A DNA stretch of 6,348 nt from an uncultured bacterium. GTDB taxonomy: Bacteria; Bacteroidota; Bacteroidia; Chitinophagales; Chitinophagaceae. Location: positions 1 through 6,348 of the forward strand of contig CAJBPC010000761.1 of the NCBI GenBank assembly GCA_903957405.1, in the 5' to 3' direction. Within the stretch, counting starts at the first letter, position 1; each line of letters starts with the position of its first letter. Shown here one piece after another: positions 1-5,931 of the stretch. The notes below the pieces were generated by a model. That model searched no databases. It was not told the origin of the DNA and was given only the letters and a program-made list of their open reading frames with translations. A program made the translations under genes and the position numbers.

Positions 1-12
1 ACATCTCTCATC

Positions 13-1212
13 ATGATCACCATAGGATTGATACGGGAAGGCAAAATACCGGCGGATAACAGGGTGGCGCTGACACCCTCACAATGCAAATGGATCAAAT
101 GGAATTTCCCCCATCTGAAGGTCATTGTACAGCCATCATCCCATCGTAGCTTCACAGACAGGGAATACGAAATGGCGGGAATCGATGTCGTGGAGGATTT
201 GAGCAGCTGCGACATTCTTTTTGGCATCAAGGAAGTACCCATCGATCAGCTGATACCCGAAAAGACTTATCTGTTTTTTTCTCATACACGAAAAAAACAA
301 CCCTACAATCAGCAGCTTTTCCGAAATGTCATCGATAAAAAAATAACCCTCATAGACTATGAATGCCTGCAACACGACGACGGCGCACGCATCATTGGCT
401 TCGGCTTTTTTGCCGGCATCGTAGGCGCTCATAACGGTATCATGGCCTATGGCAAACGAACGGGTGAGTTCGACCTGGGAAGGGTCTACAAACAAAAAAA
501 CTTCAGCGAACTGATACACACCTATTTCGGTCTTAAACTGCCCAACGTAAAAATAGTGGTGACGGGATCTGGAAGGGTGGCACATGGAGTGCTAGAGATC
601 ATGAACCTCATGGGGATCCGCGAAGTGGAGACGGAGGATTTTTTGGAGCGGGAATTCGAGTACCCTGTCTATGTTCAGGTAAAGGGGCATGACCTTTACA
701 CACACAGGGAAACAGGGAAGTATGGCCGACTTGATTTTCATGAACATCCCAACCTGTACAAAAGCATTTTCCCCAACTATGCTTTCTGTGCAGACATACT
801 TATGAACGGCGTCTATTGGGAGCCCACTATCCCAAGACTGTTTGAACCTGAATTGATCCGTGATCCCCGATTCCGGATCAAGACGATATCCGACATCACC
901 GATGATGCCTTCGGTTCAGTACCCATCAACCTTGGTGACCAGTCCATTGAGGATCCCGTGTATGGTGTCGATAAAAACACTGGTCAAAAGACGGCGCCCC
1001 ATCTCCCGGAATCCATCGACGTACTTGCGGTGAGCAATCTCCCGAATGAATTGCCAAGGGATGCTTCCCGCTATTTTGGGGAACAACTGCTAAAGCATAT
1101 ATTGCCGGTACTCCTGAAAGAGATGGATCCTGTCATCGAAAGGGCGACATTGGTGAAAAAAGGCAAACTGACCCATCCTTTCGAATACCTCAGCACTTAC
1201 GCAGGCCTCTGA
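13..1212 (+). CDS. Saccharopine/alanine dehydrogenase-family NAD(P)-dependent oxidoreductase
   Basis: This 399-residue protein has the two-domain AlaDH/PNT-like fold typical of the L-lysine-forming saccharopine dehydrogenase family. What is seen: the N-terminal signature REGKIPADNRVALTP (residues 8-22); GIKE with Lys73 and FSHTRKKQ with His91, which line up by context with the catalytic Lys and His of yeast saccharopine dehydrogenase; a nucleotide-binding loop GSGRVAHG (185-192) after a beta strand; SDITDD (293-298), GSVPI (301-305) and, near the C-terminus, SNLPNELPRDASRYFGEQL (341-359), a family hallmark. The family oxidises saccharopine to lysine and 2-oxoglutarate in fungi; bacterial members are mostly untested, so the substrate here is inferred. 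It is probably cytosolic. ATG at 13 is chosen because family proteins begin with this short M-x-IGLIREGK segment, but the frame is open to the window edge and only 12 upstream bases are visible. No lysine-pathway gene is adjacent. It converges on trmN6. Family call is firm, exact reaction is not. Confidence 0.88.
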   Translation: MITIGLIREGKIPADNRVALTPSQCKWIKWNFPHLKVIVQPSSHRSFTDREYEMAGIDVVEDLSSCDILFGIKEVPIDQLIPEKTYLFFSHTRKKQPYNQQLFRNVIDKKITLIDYECLQHDDGARIIGFGFFAGIVGAHNGIMAYGKRTGEFDLGRVYKQKNFSELIHTYFGLKLPNVKIVVTGSGRVAHGVLEIMNLMGIREVETEDFLEREFEYPVYVQVKGHDLYTHRETGKYGRLDFHEHPNLYKSIFPNYAFCADILMNGVYWEPTIPRLFEPELIRDPRFRIKTISDITDDAFGSVPINLGDQSIEDPVYGVDKNTGQKTAPHLPESIDVLAVSNLPNELPRDASRYFGEQLLKHILPVLLKEMDPVIERATLVKKGKLTHPFEYLSTYAGL

Positions 1213-1214
1213 GA

Positions 1215-1931
1215 TCATACACTCAAATAGTACGGTCGCATCATTGACCGGAATGCTTCGGAGTAGCCGCCATCGCTTTCCCGGATGACCAGTTCGAATG
1301 CTTTTGCCTCCTTCTGCGAATTTCGTTTCTGCATGTGCAGTATGGTCCGGAAATGCCCGTGTGCTGGACTTTGTTTGACCAGCAGCCGATCTATCGTCAC
1401 ACACCCTTTTTCCATCGCCATCTCCTCAAAAAGAACAGACCGGTCTGTCGGGAGCAGTATCCCGAAACTTCCATCCGGCGAGAGATGGCGTAGGATGACT
1501 TCCAGCAATTGCGCGAGTGTCAACCCGCTATCGTGCATCGCAAGGTTTTTGCCTCGGTCTGCACTTGCGAGGCTTTTTTCATAGAACGGGGGATTCGTCA
1601 CGATCAAGTCGTAGGAATGACCCATGCTGTGGGTTCGTGCATCTTCATTGGAGACCTGCAGCCGGTCTTTCCATGGCGATAGGGCGATGTTCGTCATGGA
1701 TTGTGCATGGGAGGATTGCTCAATTTCGATTCCGTCGATCGGGCAATCGCATCGCTGCGCCATCATCATCATGAGCAGTCCCGTGCCACTGCCAATATCG
1801 AGTATGCGAGAGGGTGAAAGTCCTTTTCCGGCAAACCATGCACCGAGTATGCACGCCTCTGTGGTCACTTTCATGGAGCAGTGCTGCTGTTCTATGATGA
1901 ATTCCCTGAATCTGAAGTAGTTGTTTGACAT
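1215..1931 (-). CDS. trmN6: tRNA1(Val) (adenine(37)-N6)-methyltransferase, TrmN6/YfiC-like
   Basis: A 238-residue class I SAM-dependent methyltransferase, about the family's usual length. Seen in the sequence: N-terminal FRFREFIIEQQ followed by MKVTTEACILGAW (residues 20-32), a region conserved in YfiC/TrmN6 proteins; motif I DIGSGTGLL (45-53) binding SAM; an acidic strand-2 end GIEIE (67-71); and the catalytic NPPFY (113-117), the signature of N6-adenine and related amino methylases. In E. coli this enzyme makes m6A at position 37, next to the anticodon of tRNA1(Val). The substrate here is inferred from similarity. The start ATG at 1931 lies 24 bases after the tsaD stop with no strong Shine-Dalgarno, so it is probably co-transcribed with and downstream of tsaD. 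Its stop codon faces the dehydrogenase stop at a distance of 2 bases. A less specific amino-methylase such as a PrmC-like protein is the alternative, but the N-terminal block argues for TrmN6. Confidence 0.9.
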   Translation of the reverse strand: MSNNYFRFREFIIEQQHCSMKVTTEACILGAWFAGKGLSPSRILDIGSGTGLLMMMMAQRCDCPIDGIEIEQSSHAQSMTNIALSPWKDRLQVSNEDARTHSMGHSYDLIVTNPPFYEKSLASADRGKNLAMHDSGLTLAQLLEVILRHLSPDGSFGILLPTDRSVLFEEMAMEKGCVTIDRLLVKQSPAHGHFRTILHMQKRNSQKEAKAFELVIRESDGGYSEAFRSMMRPYYLSV

Positions 1932-1955
1932 GTGTGAAAGCAGGATGAGCGTATG

Positions 1956-2966
1956 TCACCAGGAAGCCCTTGCGGATGCGCTCACGCTTAAGTCACTGAA
2001 TAGACCTGCTTCGTATTTGTAATGGGCGGTGCGTGCGATCATGGCTGCATTGTCGGTGCAGTACTCCATTTTGGGGATATAAGTCGACCAATGCATCGCG
2101 TTGCCCAATTCAATGAAACTTTTTCTTAGCCCACTGTTGGCCGAGACGCCACCTGAAAGGCAAATTTGTCGGATACCCGTTTCAATGGCAGCGCGTTTGA
2201 GCTTTTTCAACAGTATCGTTACAATGCGCTGCTGAATGGAAGCGCAAAGATCGGCGAGATGCTGCGTGATGAAGTCGGGATCTTTTTTCATCGCATCCCT
2301 CAGGAAATACAAGATGGATGTCTTCACACCGCTGAAACTGTAGTCTAGTCCGGGTATTTGCGGTTCCGCAAAAACATATCTATCGGGATCACCGGAAGCG
2401 GCAAGCGCATCGATCAATGGACCGCCTGGATAGGGTAGACCCAGGAGTTTTGCCGACTTGTCGAAGGCTTCTCCCGCAGCATCATCGATTGTTTCCCCGA
2501 GTACTTCCATATCGAGTGGTGAGCGACATAAGACGATCTGCGTATGGCCACCGCTCACGGTCAAGCAAAGAAAGGGAAAAGTAGGGGATGGGTCATCGAT
2601 CAGGTTTGCGAGGACATGTGCCTGCATGTGATGCACCGTGATGAGCGGTATGCTCAGGGACAAAGCTAGGGATTTGGCAAAGCCAGACCCTACCAATAAC
2701 GCACCGATAAGTCCCGGAGCATGGGTGAAAGCCACCGCTTTCATGTCGGTCAGGGTGCATCCTGACTTTTCCAACGCTTCATATACGACGGGAATGATAT
2801 GTTGCATGTGGGCTCGGCTGGCAAGCTCAGGTACCACACCCCCATACCTGCGGTGAACATCCTGGGTGGCAATGACATTCGATGCAATGCGGCCATTTAT
2901 GCAAACAGACGCACTGGTTTCGTCACAGGAACTTTCAATAGCAAGAATGCAGGTGTTGGTCGACAT
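1956..2966 (-). CDS. tsaD: tRNA N6-adenosine threonylcarbamoyltransferase TsaD
   Basis: TsaD transfers the threonylcarbamoyl group from threonylcarbamoyl-AMP to N6 of A37 in tRNAs reading ANN codons (t6A). In bacteria it works in the cytosol with TsaB and TsaE, after TsaC makes the intermediate. All hallmarks are present over 336 residues, the normal length: N-terminal ILAIESSCDETSASV (7-21); THAPGLIGALLVG (81-93); the metal-binding HxxxH of HMQAH (His113 and His117); SGGHT (138-142); DDAAGEAFDKSAKLLGLPYPGGP (161-183, key residues D161, E166, D169, K170); SGGVSAN (271-277); and the third metal ligand Asp305 in CTDNAAMIA. No key residue is missing. ATG at 2966 places the first strand at the family's normal position. 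It starts 6 bases after the stop of the 120-aa gene and is followed by trmN6, so a three-gene transcript is likely. tsaB and tsaE are not in the window. Confidence 0.98.
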   Translation of the reverse strand: MSTNTCILAIESSCDETSASVCINGRIASNVIATQDVHRRYGGVVPELASRAHMQHIIPVVYEALEKSGCTLTDMKAVAFTHAPGLIGALLVGSGFAKSLALSLSIPLITVHHMQAHVLANLIDDPSPTFPFLCLTVSGGHTQIVLCRSPLDMEVLGETIDDAAGEAFDKSAKLLGLPYPGGPLIDALAASGDPDRYVFAEPQIPGLDYSFSGVKTSILYFLRDAMKKDPDFITQHLADLCASIQQRIVTILLKKLKRAAIETGIRQICLSGGVSANSGLRKSFIELGNAMHWSTYIPKMEYCTDNAAMIARTAHYKYEAGLFSDLSVSASARASW

Positions 2967-2972
2967 GCAGGG

Positions 2973-3335
2973 CTAAGGTACGGGTACCGCATCAATTATC
3001 AAGACGGAGAGGGTTTTGTCAGGCATGGTGTCAATCGACTGAAAGCAGATCCTGAGTTTCGCACCGGATGAGATCACCACACCCTTGTTGTAAATGCGGG
3101 GGATGTAGCGGTTTCCTTTTTCATCTGAAACATAAAGCTGAATGTTTCCAGTGCTATCGCTCTGCTCCCTGACCGTTACGACAAGGCTTTTCTTGCATGT
3201 GTCATCCGCATCGCCGTTGAATATGAAAATAGAAAAAAGTAAAAAAGCAATTAACCCTAAGGCGAACAGGCTTATTACATTGAACCTATTATTGCTCCAT
3301 TCATGTTTACCATTGCGCCCTGAAGTTTTTTTCAT
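2973..3335 (-). CDS. Small single-pass membrane protein of unknown function, upstream of tsaD
   Basis: I do not recognise the family. The 120-residue product has a basic, polar N-terminus (KKTSGRNGKHEW), one hydrophobic segment at about residues 18-39 (VISLFALGLIAFLLFSIFIF), then an 80-residue hydrophilic domain. With lysines and arginine before the helix, the likely topology is N-in with the C-terminal domain outside the cytoplasmic membrane. That domain alternates short hydrophobic strands (LVVTV, IQLYV, GVVI, LRICF, LSVLIIDAV), suggesting a small beta-rich fold, and has two cysteines, Cys47 and Cys97, that could form a disulphide. There is no lipobox, and the segment is a better anchor than a cleaved signal. 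Evidence that it is real: an ATG start after an AT-rich leader, spacing of only 6 bases to tsaD on the same strand, sensible amino-acid composition, and no better gene on the other strand. Function cannot be inferred from position. Confidence 0.72.
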   Translation of the reverse strand: MKKTSGRNGKHEWSNNRFNVISLFALGLIAFLLFSIFIFNGDADDTCKKSLVVTVREQSDSTGNIQLYVSDEKGNRYIPRIYNKGVVISSGAKLRICFQSIDTMPDKTLSVLIIDAVPVP

Positions 3336-3382
3336 TCGAGTAGACGTATTCCGATTTTTTTATCTGAAGTATATGCTCATGA

Positions 3383-3392
3383 CGAAATTATA
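3383..3392 (-). promoter_or_regulatory. Alternative -10/-7-like element (TATAATTTCG) for the small gene/tsaD group
   Basis: The minus strand carries TATAATTTCG in an AT-rich stretch about 50 bases upstream of the ATG at 3335. TAATTTCG differs from TAnnTTTG at one position, and TATAAT is also a perfect sigma-70 hexamer. No good upstream element is seen at normal spacing (TTTC at 3410-3407 is the nearest). It is an alternative to TAAGTTTG at 3451-3458 and would give a short leader downstream of the terminator. Confidence 0.3.
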
Positions 3393-3401
3393 TCATAATT
3401 C

Positions 3402-3415
3402 ATGCAGAAATGCAT
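3402..3415. repeat. Short inverted repeat ATGCA-GAAA-TGCAT
   Basis: A perfect 5-bp inverted repeat with a 4-base spacer lies in the AT-rich gap between the terminator of the permease and the candidate TATAAT at 3387-3392. It could be an operator half-site pair just upstream of that promoter, or chance in AT-rich DNA. Confidence 0.3.
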
Positions 3416-3424
3416 AAATATGAT

Positions 3425-3452
3425 AAAAAAATGCAATTACTTATAAACTGCA
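3425..3452 (-). terminator. Candidate intrinsic terminator of the ABC permease gene
   Basis: Read on the minus strand, TGCAGTT (3452-3446) and AATTGCA (3438-3432) form a 7-bp stem with one G-U pair and a 7-base loop, followed at once by seven T (3431-3425). It begins 13 bases beyond the permease stop codon. The stem is AT-rich, so strength is uncertain, but the run of T and the position fit a Rho-independent terminator. On the plus strand there is no T-run after the stem, so it should work in one direction only. Confidence 0.6.
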
Positions 3453-3458
3453 AACTTA
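3451..3458 (-). promoter_or_regulatory. Candidate Bacteroidota -7 element (TAAGTTTG)
   Basis: TAAGTTTG on the minus strand matches the Bacteroidota -7 consensus TAnnTTTG exactly, between the permease stop and the small gene/tsaD group. No convincing TTG/TTTG -33 element lies at the expected distance; the nearest is TTCG at 3478-3475. Initiation here would start inside the terminator hairpin described at 3425-3452 and give a leader of roughly 110 bases before the ATG at 3335. Confidence 0.3.
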
Positions 3459-3464
3459 GTCTTG

Positions 3465-4715
3465 TCACTTGGATCGAATGGCCACGACGGGGTCCATACG
3501 CGCCGCAATGATGGCTGGGATGATTCCTGCAAGTACGCCGATGGTCAGGCAAATGCCGAAAGCGAGACCGAGAATATTCGGTGATACGGTGACTGGAAAG
3601 TTGAAGATGTTTGATAACAGGCTTGCCAGAATGATGACGAGGGTTAGACCGATCAATCCTCCGATGATGCATATGAAAGAGCTTTCCAGCAAGAACTCCA
3701 TCAGGATCGTATTTTTCTTGGCACCTATGGCTTTCTTGAGTCCGATGAATGGAGTGCGTTCGCGAACGGTCACGAACATGATATTGGCGATGCCGAATGC
3801 ACCCACGATCAAACTGAGCAGACCGATCATCCAACCGCCGAGGTTTACATTCGCAAAAAGTGAATCTACCGACTTGCTGAAGTCAGATATGGCATTCAGT
3901 TCGAAATTGTCTTCCTCTGTCGGTCCGAGCCTGCGGATGGAACGCATCGCACCTTTAAGCTCACCCTTCAATGCATCGGTGGACATGTTTTCAGGACCCT
4001 TTACCAGGATCTTTGGGTTGTTGAACCGTTCGTCGAACATCTGCTTCATGAAGCCGTAGGATAACACCAGGCTCTGGTCGAAATTCCACCCATCAATGAA
4101 GCTCTTTCCCTGTTTTTTGATGACGCCGGCGACTTTGGCCTTTTTATTCTTGAGCTGAACTTCCTGACCCACCGCTTTCTCCGGATTTCCGAAAAGCTTT
4201 TCCGCGACATCGTATCCGATCACGATACTGGGGGATCCATTGTCGAATTCCATGGTCGACAGATAGCGTCCGTAAAGGATCTCAATCGGCTGTATCCGGT
4301 CAAATTCATTCGTGATGCCGTGATAGTTGATGCCCTCAAGGTTGATATTTCCGAATTCGATGAAAGATCCCGCTGATATATTGAACACGACGTTAATATC
4401 TGCTTTTATTTTCTCTCTGATCAGTTTCGATTCTGACATTTTTACAGAAGGACGGTTCACGTATTTCCACCAGGGATATTCTGAATTTCCACCGGAATAT
4501 GACCATTTGTCGATGTAGATCGTGTTGCTTCCCAATGACTTGATACCATCCTGCACATTTTTTTCCAGGCTGCTGACGGTGGAAAGCACTCCGATGATGC
4601 AGAAAATACCGATCGTCACGCCGAACAACGAAAGGAATGTCCTCAGTTTATTCTTGTAGAGTTCCTGAAACGCAAGTTTCAGGCTTGAGATCATGATCTG
4701 GAGCGTCTTTTGCAT
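3465..4715 (-). CDS. FtsX/MacB-family ABC transporter permease
   Basis: A 416-residue inner-membrane permease of the MacB/FtsX/LolCE type. From the ATG at 4715: one membrane helix at about 26-47 following NKLRTFLSLFGVTIGIF, a long extracytoplasmic MacB_PCD-like domain (about 48-290) with an aromatic patch EYPWWKYVNRP (79-89) that I associate with Bacteroidota members, then three helices (about 294-316, 343-369 and 380-403) forming the FtsX core. VRERTPFIGLKKAIGAKK (317-334) is the cytoplasmic coupling region that contacts the ATPase, and the C-terminal AARMDPVVAIRS is typical. Such proteins move substrates from the membrane or periplasm, or transmit force, rather than importing nutrients; the substrate here is unknown. 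No ATP-binding subunit is adjacent, so the partner must be encoded elsewhere. Start choice: a TTG at 4760 would add 15 non-conserved residues, and an ATG at 4694 would give a protein starting MISSLKLAFQEL; 4715 is preferred but not certain. Confidence 0.93.
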   Translation of the reverse strand: MQKTLQIMISSLKLAFQELYKNKLRTFLSLFGVTIGIFCIIGVLSTVSSLEKNVQDGIKSLGSNTIYIDKWSYSGGNSEYPWWKYVNRPSVKMSESKLIREKIKADINVVFNISAGSFIEFGNINLEGINYHGITNEFDRIQPIEILYGRYLSTMEFDNGSPSIVIGYDVAEKLFGNPEKAVGQEVQLKNKKAKVAGVIKKQGKSFIDGWNFDQSLVLSYGFMKQMFDERFNNPKILVKGPENMSTDALKGELKGAMRSIRRLGPTEEDNFELNAISDFSKSVDSLFANVNLGGWMIGLLSLIVGAFGIANIMFVTVRERTPFIGLKKAIGAKKNTILMEFLLESSFICIIGGLIGLTLVIILASLLSNIFNFPVTVSPNILGLAFGICLTIGVLAGIIPAIIAARMDPVVAIRSK

Positions 4716-4767
4716 CTCTCTGGAACGGTTTGGAGCCTTTGTGAAGAGTAAAGGTAGCAATGAACCC

Positions 4768-4784
4768 TTTCATTGGGAATGAAA
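4768..4784. repeat. Perfect 7+3+7 inverted repeat in the yitT-permease spacer
   Basis: TTTCATT-GGG-AATGAAA is a perfect inverted repeat in the 112-base spacer between the yitT stop (4828) and the permease ATG (4715), about 53 bases upstream of that ATG. No T-run follows on either strand, so it is not an ordinary terminator. A related direct copy, GGATGAAAT at 4796-4804, lies 20 bases from GGAATGAAAT at 4776-4785. It could be an operator or an RNA hairpin in the permease leader. The rest of this spacer shows nothing I can name. Confidence 0.4.
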
Positions 4785-4827
4785 TTTACGGCAGTGGATG
4801 AAATGTATGACAGATGGGACAATTCAC

Positions 4828-5796
4828 TCACTTGAGGGGCCTTTTCTTGATCATTCCGCCCTTTGTATCCTTGATACTGGTCATGACGACAAAGGCGTGT
4901 GGATCAATTGCCTCTATCTCCGCCTGAAGCCTGGAGATTTCAAGTCTTGTGACGACCGTGAAAAGGATATCCATGTCAGAGGTGTTCACGCCCCGTTTGC
5001 CATAGCCGCGTATGCCTTTGTACATGGTGATGCCTCTCCCGATTTTTTCCGTGATCATCGTGGCGATTTCATGATTTTTAGGTGAGATGATCGTCACCCC
5101 GTTGAATTCTTCAATGCCTTCAATGATGAAGTCCAGGGTCTTCGATGCGGACAGATACGTCAGTACCGAATACATCGCCACTTCAATACCCAGCAGATAT
5201 GCCGCAATCGAGAAGATGAAAATGTTGATCAGCAGGATGACATCCCCAATGGTCAATATGGTCCTTCTGCTGATGAATATCGCCAGCACCTCCGTCCCGT
5301 CAAGCACGCCTCCGCCTCTGACCGCGAGCCCGATCCCCATGCCTAGAAAGAATCCTCCGAAGATGGCCACAAGCAATTTGTCGTTGGTTATGACGGGGTA
5401 TGGGATCAATGCGACGGCTGTGGCAAGGCCTAATATGGCGATGGATGTCTTTATCACAAACGCTGATCCCAGCTGAAAATATCCGAGCACTATGAATGGG
5501 ATATTTATCACAATCAGCAACAACGGGAGGGGGATACCCAAAGTCTGGTTGATCAGCAGTGATATTCCCGTGGCGCCGCCATCCACAAATTCCGTGGGCA
5601 ACAAAAATCCTTTCAATCCGAAACCAGCTGACAGCAGCCCTATGAGCAGCAATAACGAATCCCTGACCATGCGCTTCAGGAAAACCTTGAACTGGAACAC
5701 AGTCTTCGCTGCTCGATATTTGCTTACCGTTTCATCTTCAAGATCTTTTGCTGTAGCGGGCTTCAAAATACCCATCATTTTGTTGAGGAAACCCAT
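4828..5796 (-). CDS. YitT-family membrane protein (DUF161 + DUF2179)
   Basis: A 322-residue integral membrane protein with the two-part YitT layout. From the ATG at 5796: a cytosolic, charged N-terminal stretch of about 45 residues, then roughly five or six hydrophobic segments between about residues 46 and 205. These include the conserved LLPTEFVDGGATGISLL (66-82) and FGGFFLGMGIGLAVRGGG (146-163), the latter followed by DGTEVLA. A soluble C-terminal DUF2179 domain (about 230-310) has GVTIISPKNHEIA, GRGITMYKGIRGYGKRG, LEISRLQAEIEAIDPHAFVVM, and ends GGMIKKRPLK. The family is widespread in bacteria but biochemically undefined; a transport role is often proposed without proof. The C-terminal domain may bind a small ligand. 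Start choice: an in-frame ATG at 5889 would add 31 residues (MHKATTSSAKNAAHGRF...), but ATG 5796 is preceded by a very AT-rich leader and gives a more usual N-terminus. It reads away from prfC and lies 112 bases upstream of the permease, possibly on the same transcript. Confidence 0.92.
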   Translation of the reverse strand: MGFLNKMMGILKPATAKDLEDETVSKYRAAKTVFQFKVFLKRMVRDSLLLLIGLLSAGFGLKGFLLPTEFVDGGATGISLLINQTLGIPLPLLLIVINIPFIVLGYFQLGSAFVIKTSIAILGLATAVALIPYPVITNDKLLVAIFGGFFLGMGIGLAVRGGGVLDGTEVLAIFISRRTILTIGDVILLINIFIFSIAAYLLGIEVAMYSVLTYLSASKTLDFIIEGIEEFNGVTIISPKNHEIATMITEKIGRGITMYKGIRGYGKRGVNTSDMDILFTVVTRLEISRLQAEIEAIDPHAFVVMTSIKDTKGGMIKKRPLK

Positions 5797-5876
5797 AATG
5801 GTAAAATTAATCAAAAATCGGCGTGTCATTCCATCATGAAATCTGCCATGGGCGGCATTCTTCGCGGAGGATGTCG

Positions 5877-5884
5877 TAGCTTTG
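5877..5884 (+). promoter_or_regulatory. Candidate Bacteroidota -7 element (TAGCTTTG) for prfC
   Basis: TAGCTTTG matches TAnnTTTG exactly and sits 47 bases before the prfC ATG at 5932, which would give a leader of about 40 bases. No clear -33 TTG is present at 17-23 bases upstream, where the sequence is GC-rich. The element overlaps the longer alternative reading of the yitT N-terminus (ATG 5889), which is one more reason to prefer the shorter yitT start. Confidence 0.35.
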
Positions 5885-5897
5885 TGCATTTTTACAA

Positions 5898-5914
5898 ACA
5901 GGCGATGGGCCTGT
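5898..5914 (+). repeat. Hairpin-forming inverted repeat in the prfC leader
   Basis: ACAGGC-GATGG-GCCTGT is a perfect 6-bp inverted repeat with a 5-base loop, ending 17 bases before the prfC ATG at 5932. The in-frame alternative ATG 5905 lies in the loop. It is followed by ATTTAGATCTGG rather than a T-run, so it is not a terminator. It may be an RNA hairpin in the leader or a regulator site between the divergent genes. Confidence 0.4.
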
Positions 5915-5931
5915 CATTTAGATCTGGAAAC

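Noticed and set aside
136..585. 149-codon open frame on the minus strand within the dehydrogenase gene
   Set aside because: The opposite strand encodes a clear dehydrogenase across the whole region; the minus-strand translation has no recognisable motif.
3469..4059. 196-codon open frame on the plus strand, antisense to the ABC permease gene
   Set aside because: It mirrors the hydrophobic codons of the permease, giving a Met/Pro/Ser-rich product with no family features; the permease is unmistakable.
4749..4756. TACCTTTA (minus strand) as a -7 promoter element of the permease gene
   Set aside because: It has one mismatch to TAnnTTTG and no clear -33 element; too weak to list as a feature.
4716..4760. 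TTG start at 4760 for the permease
   Set aside because: It would add 15 residues (MLPLLFTKAPNRSRE) not typical of the family, while an ATG follows at 4715 close to the conserved N-terminal block.
4768..4784. The inverted repeat as an intrinsic terminator for yitT
   Set aside because: The stem has no T-run after it on the minus strand (AGGGTTCATTGC follows), and the loop is only three bases.
5087..5839. Two plus-strand open frames (129 and 115 codons) antisense to the yitT gene
   Set aside because: They are low-complexity Met/Ser/Pro-rich translations of the antisense of a membrane protein gene, a common artefact.
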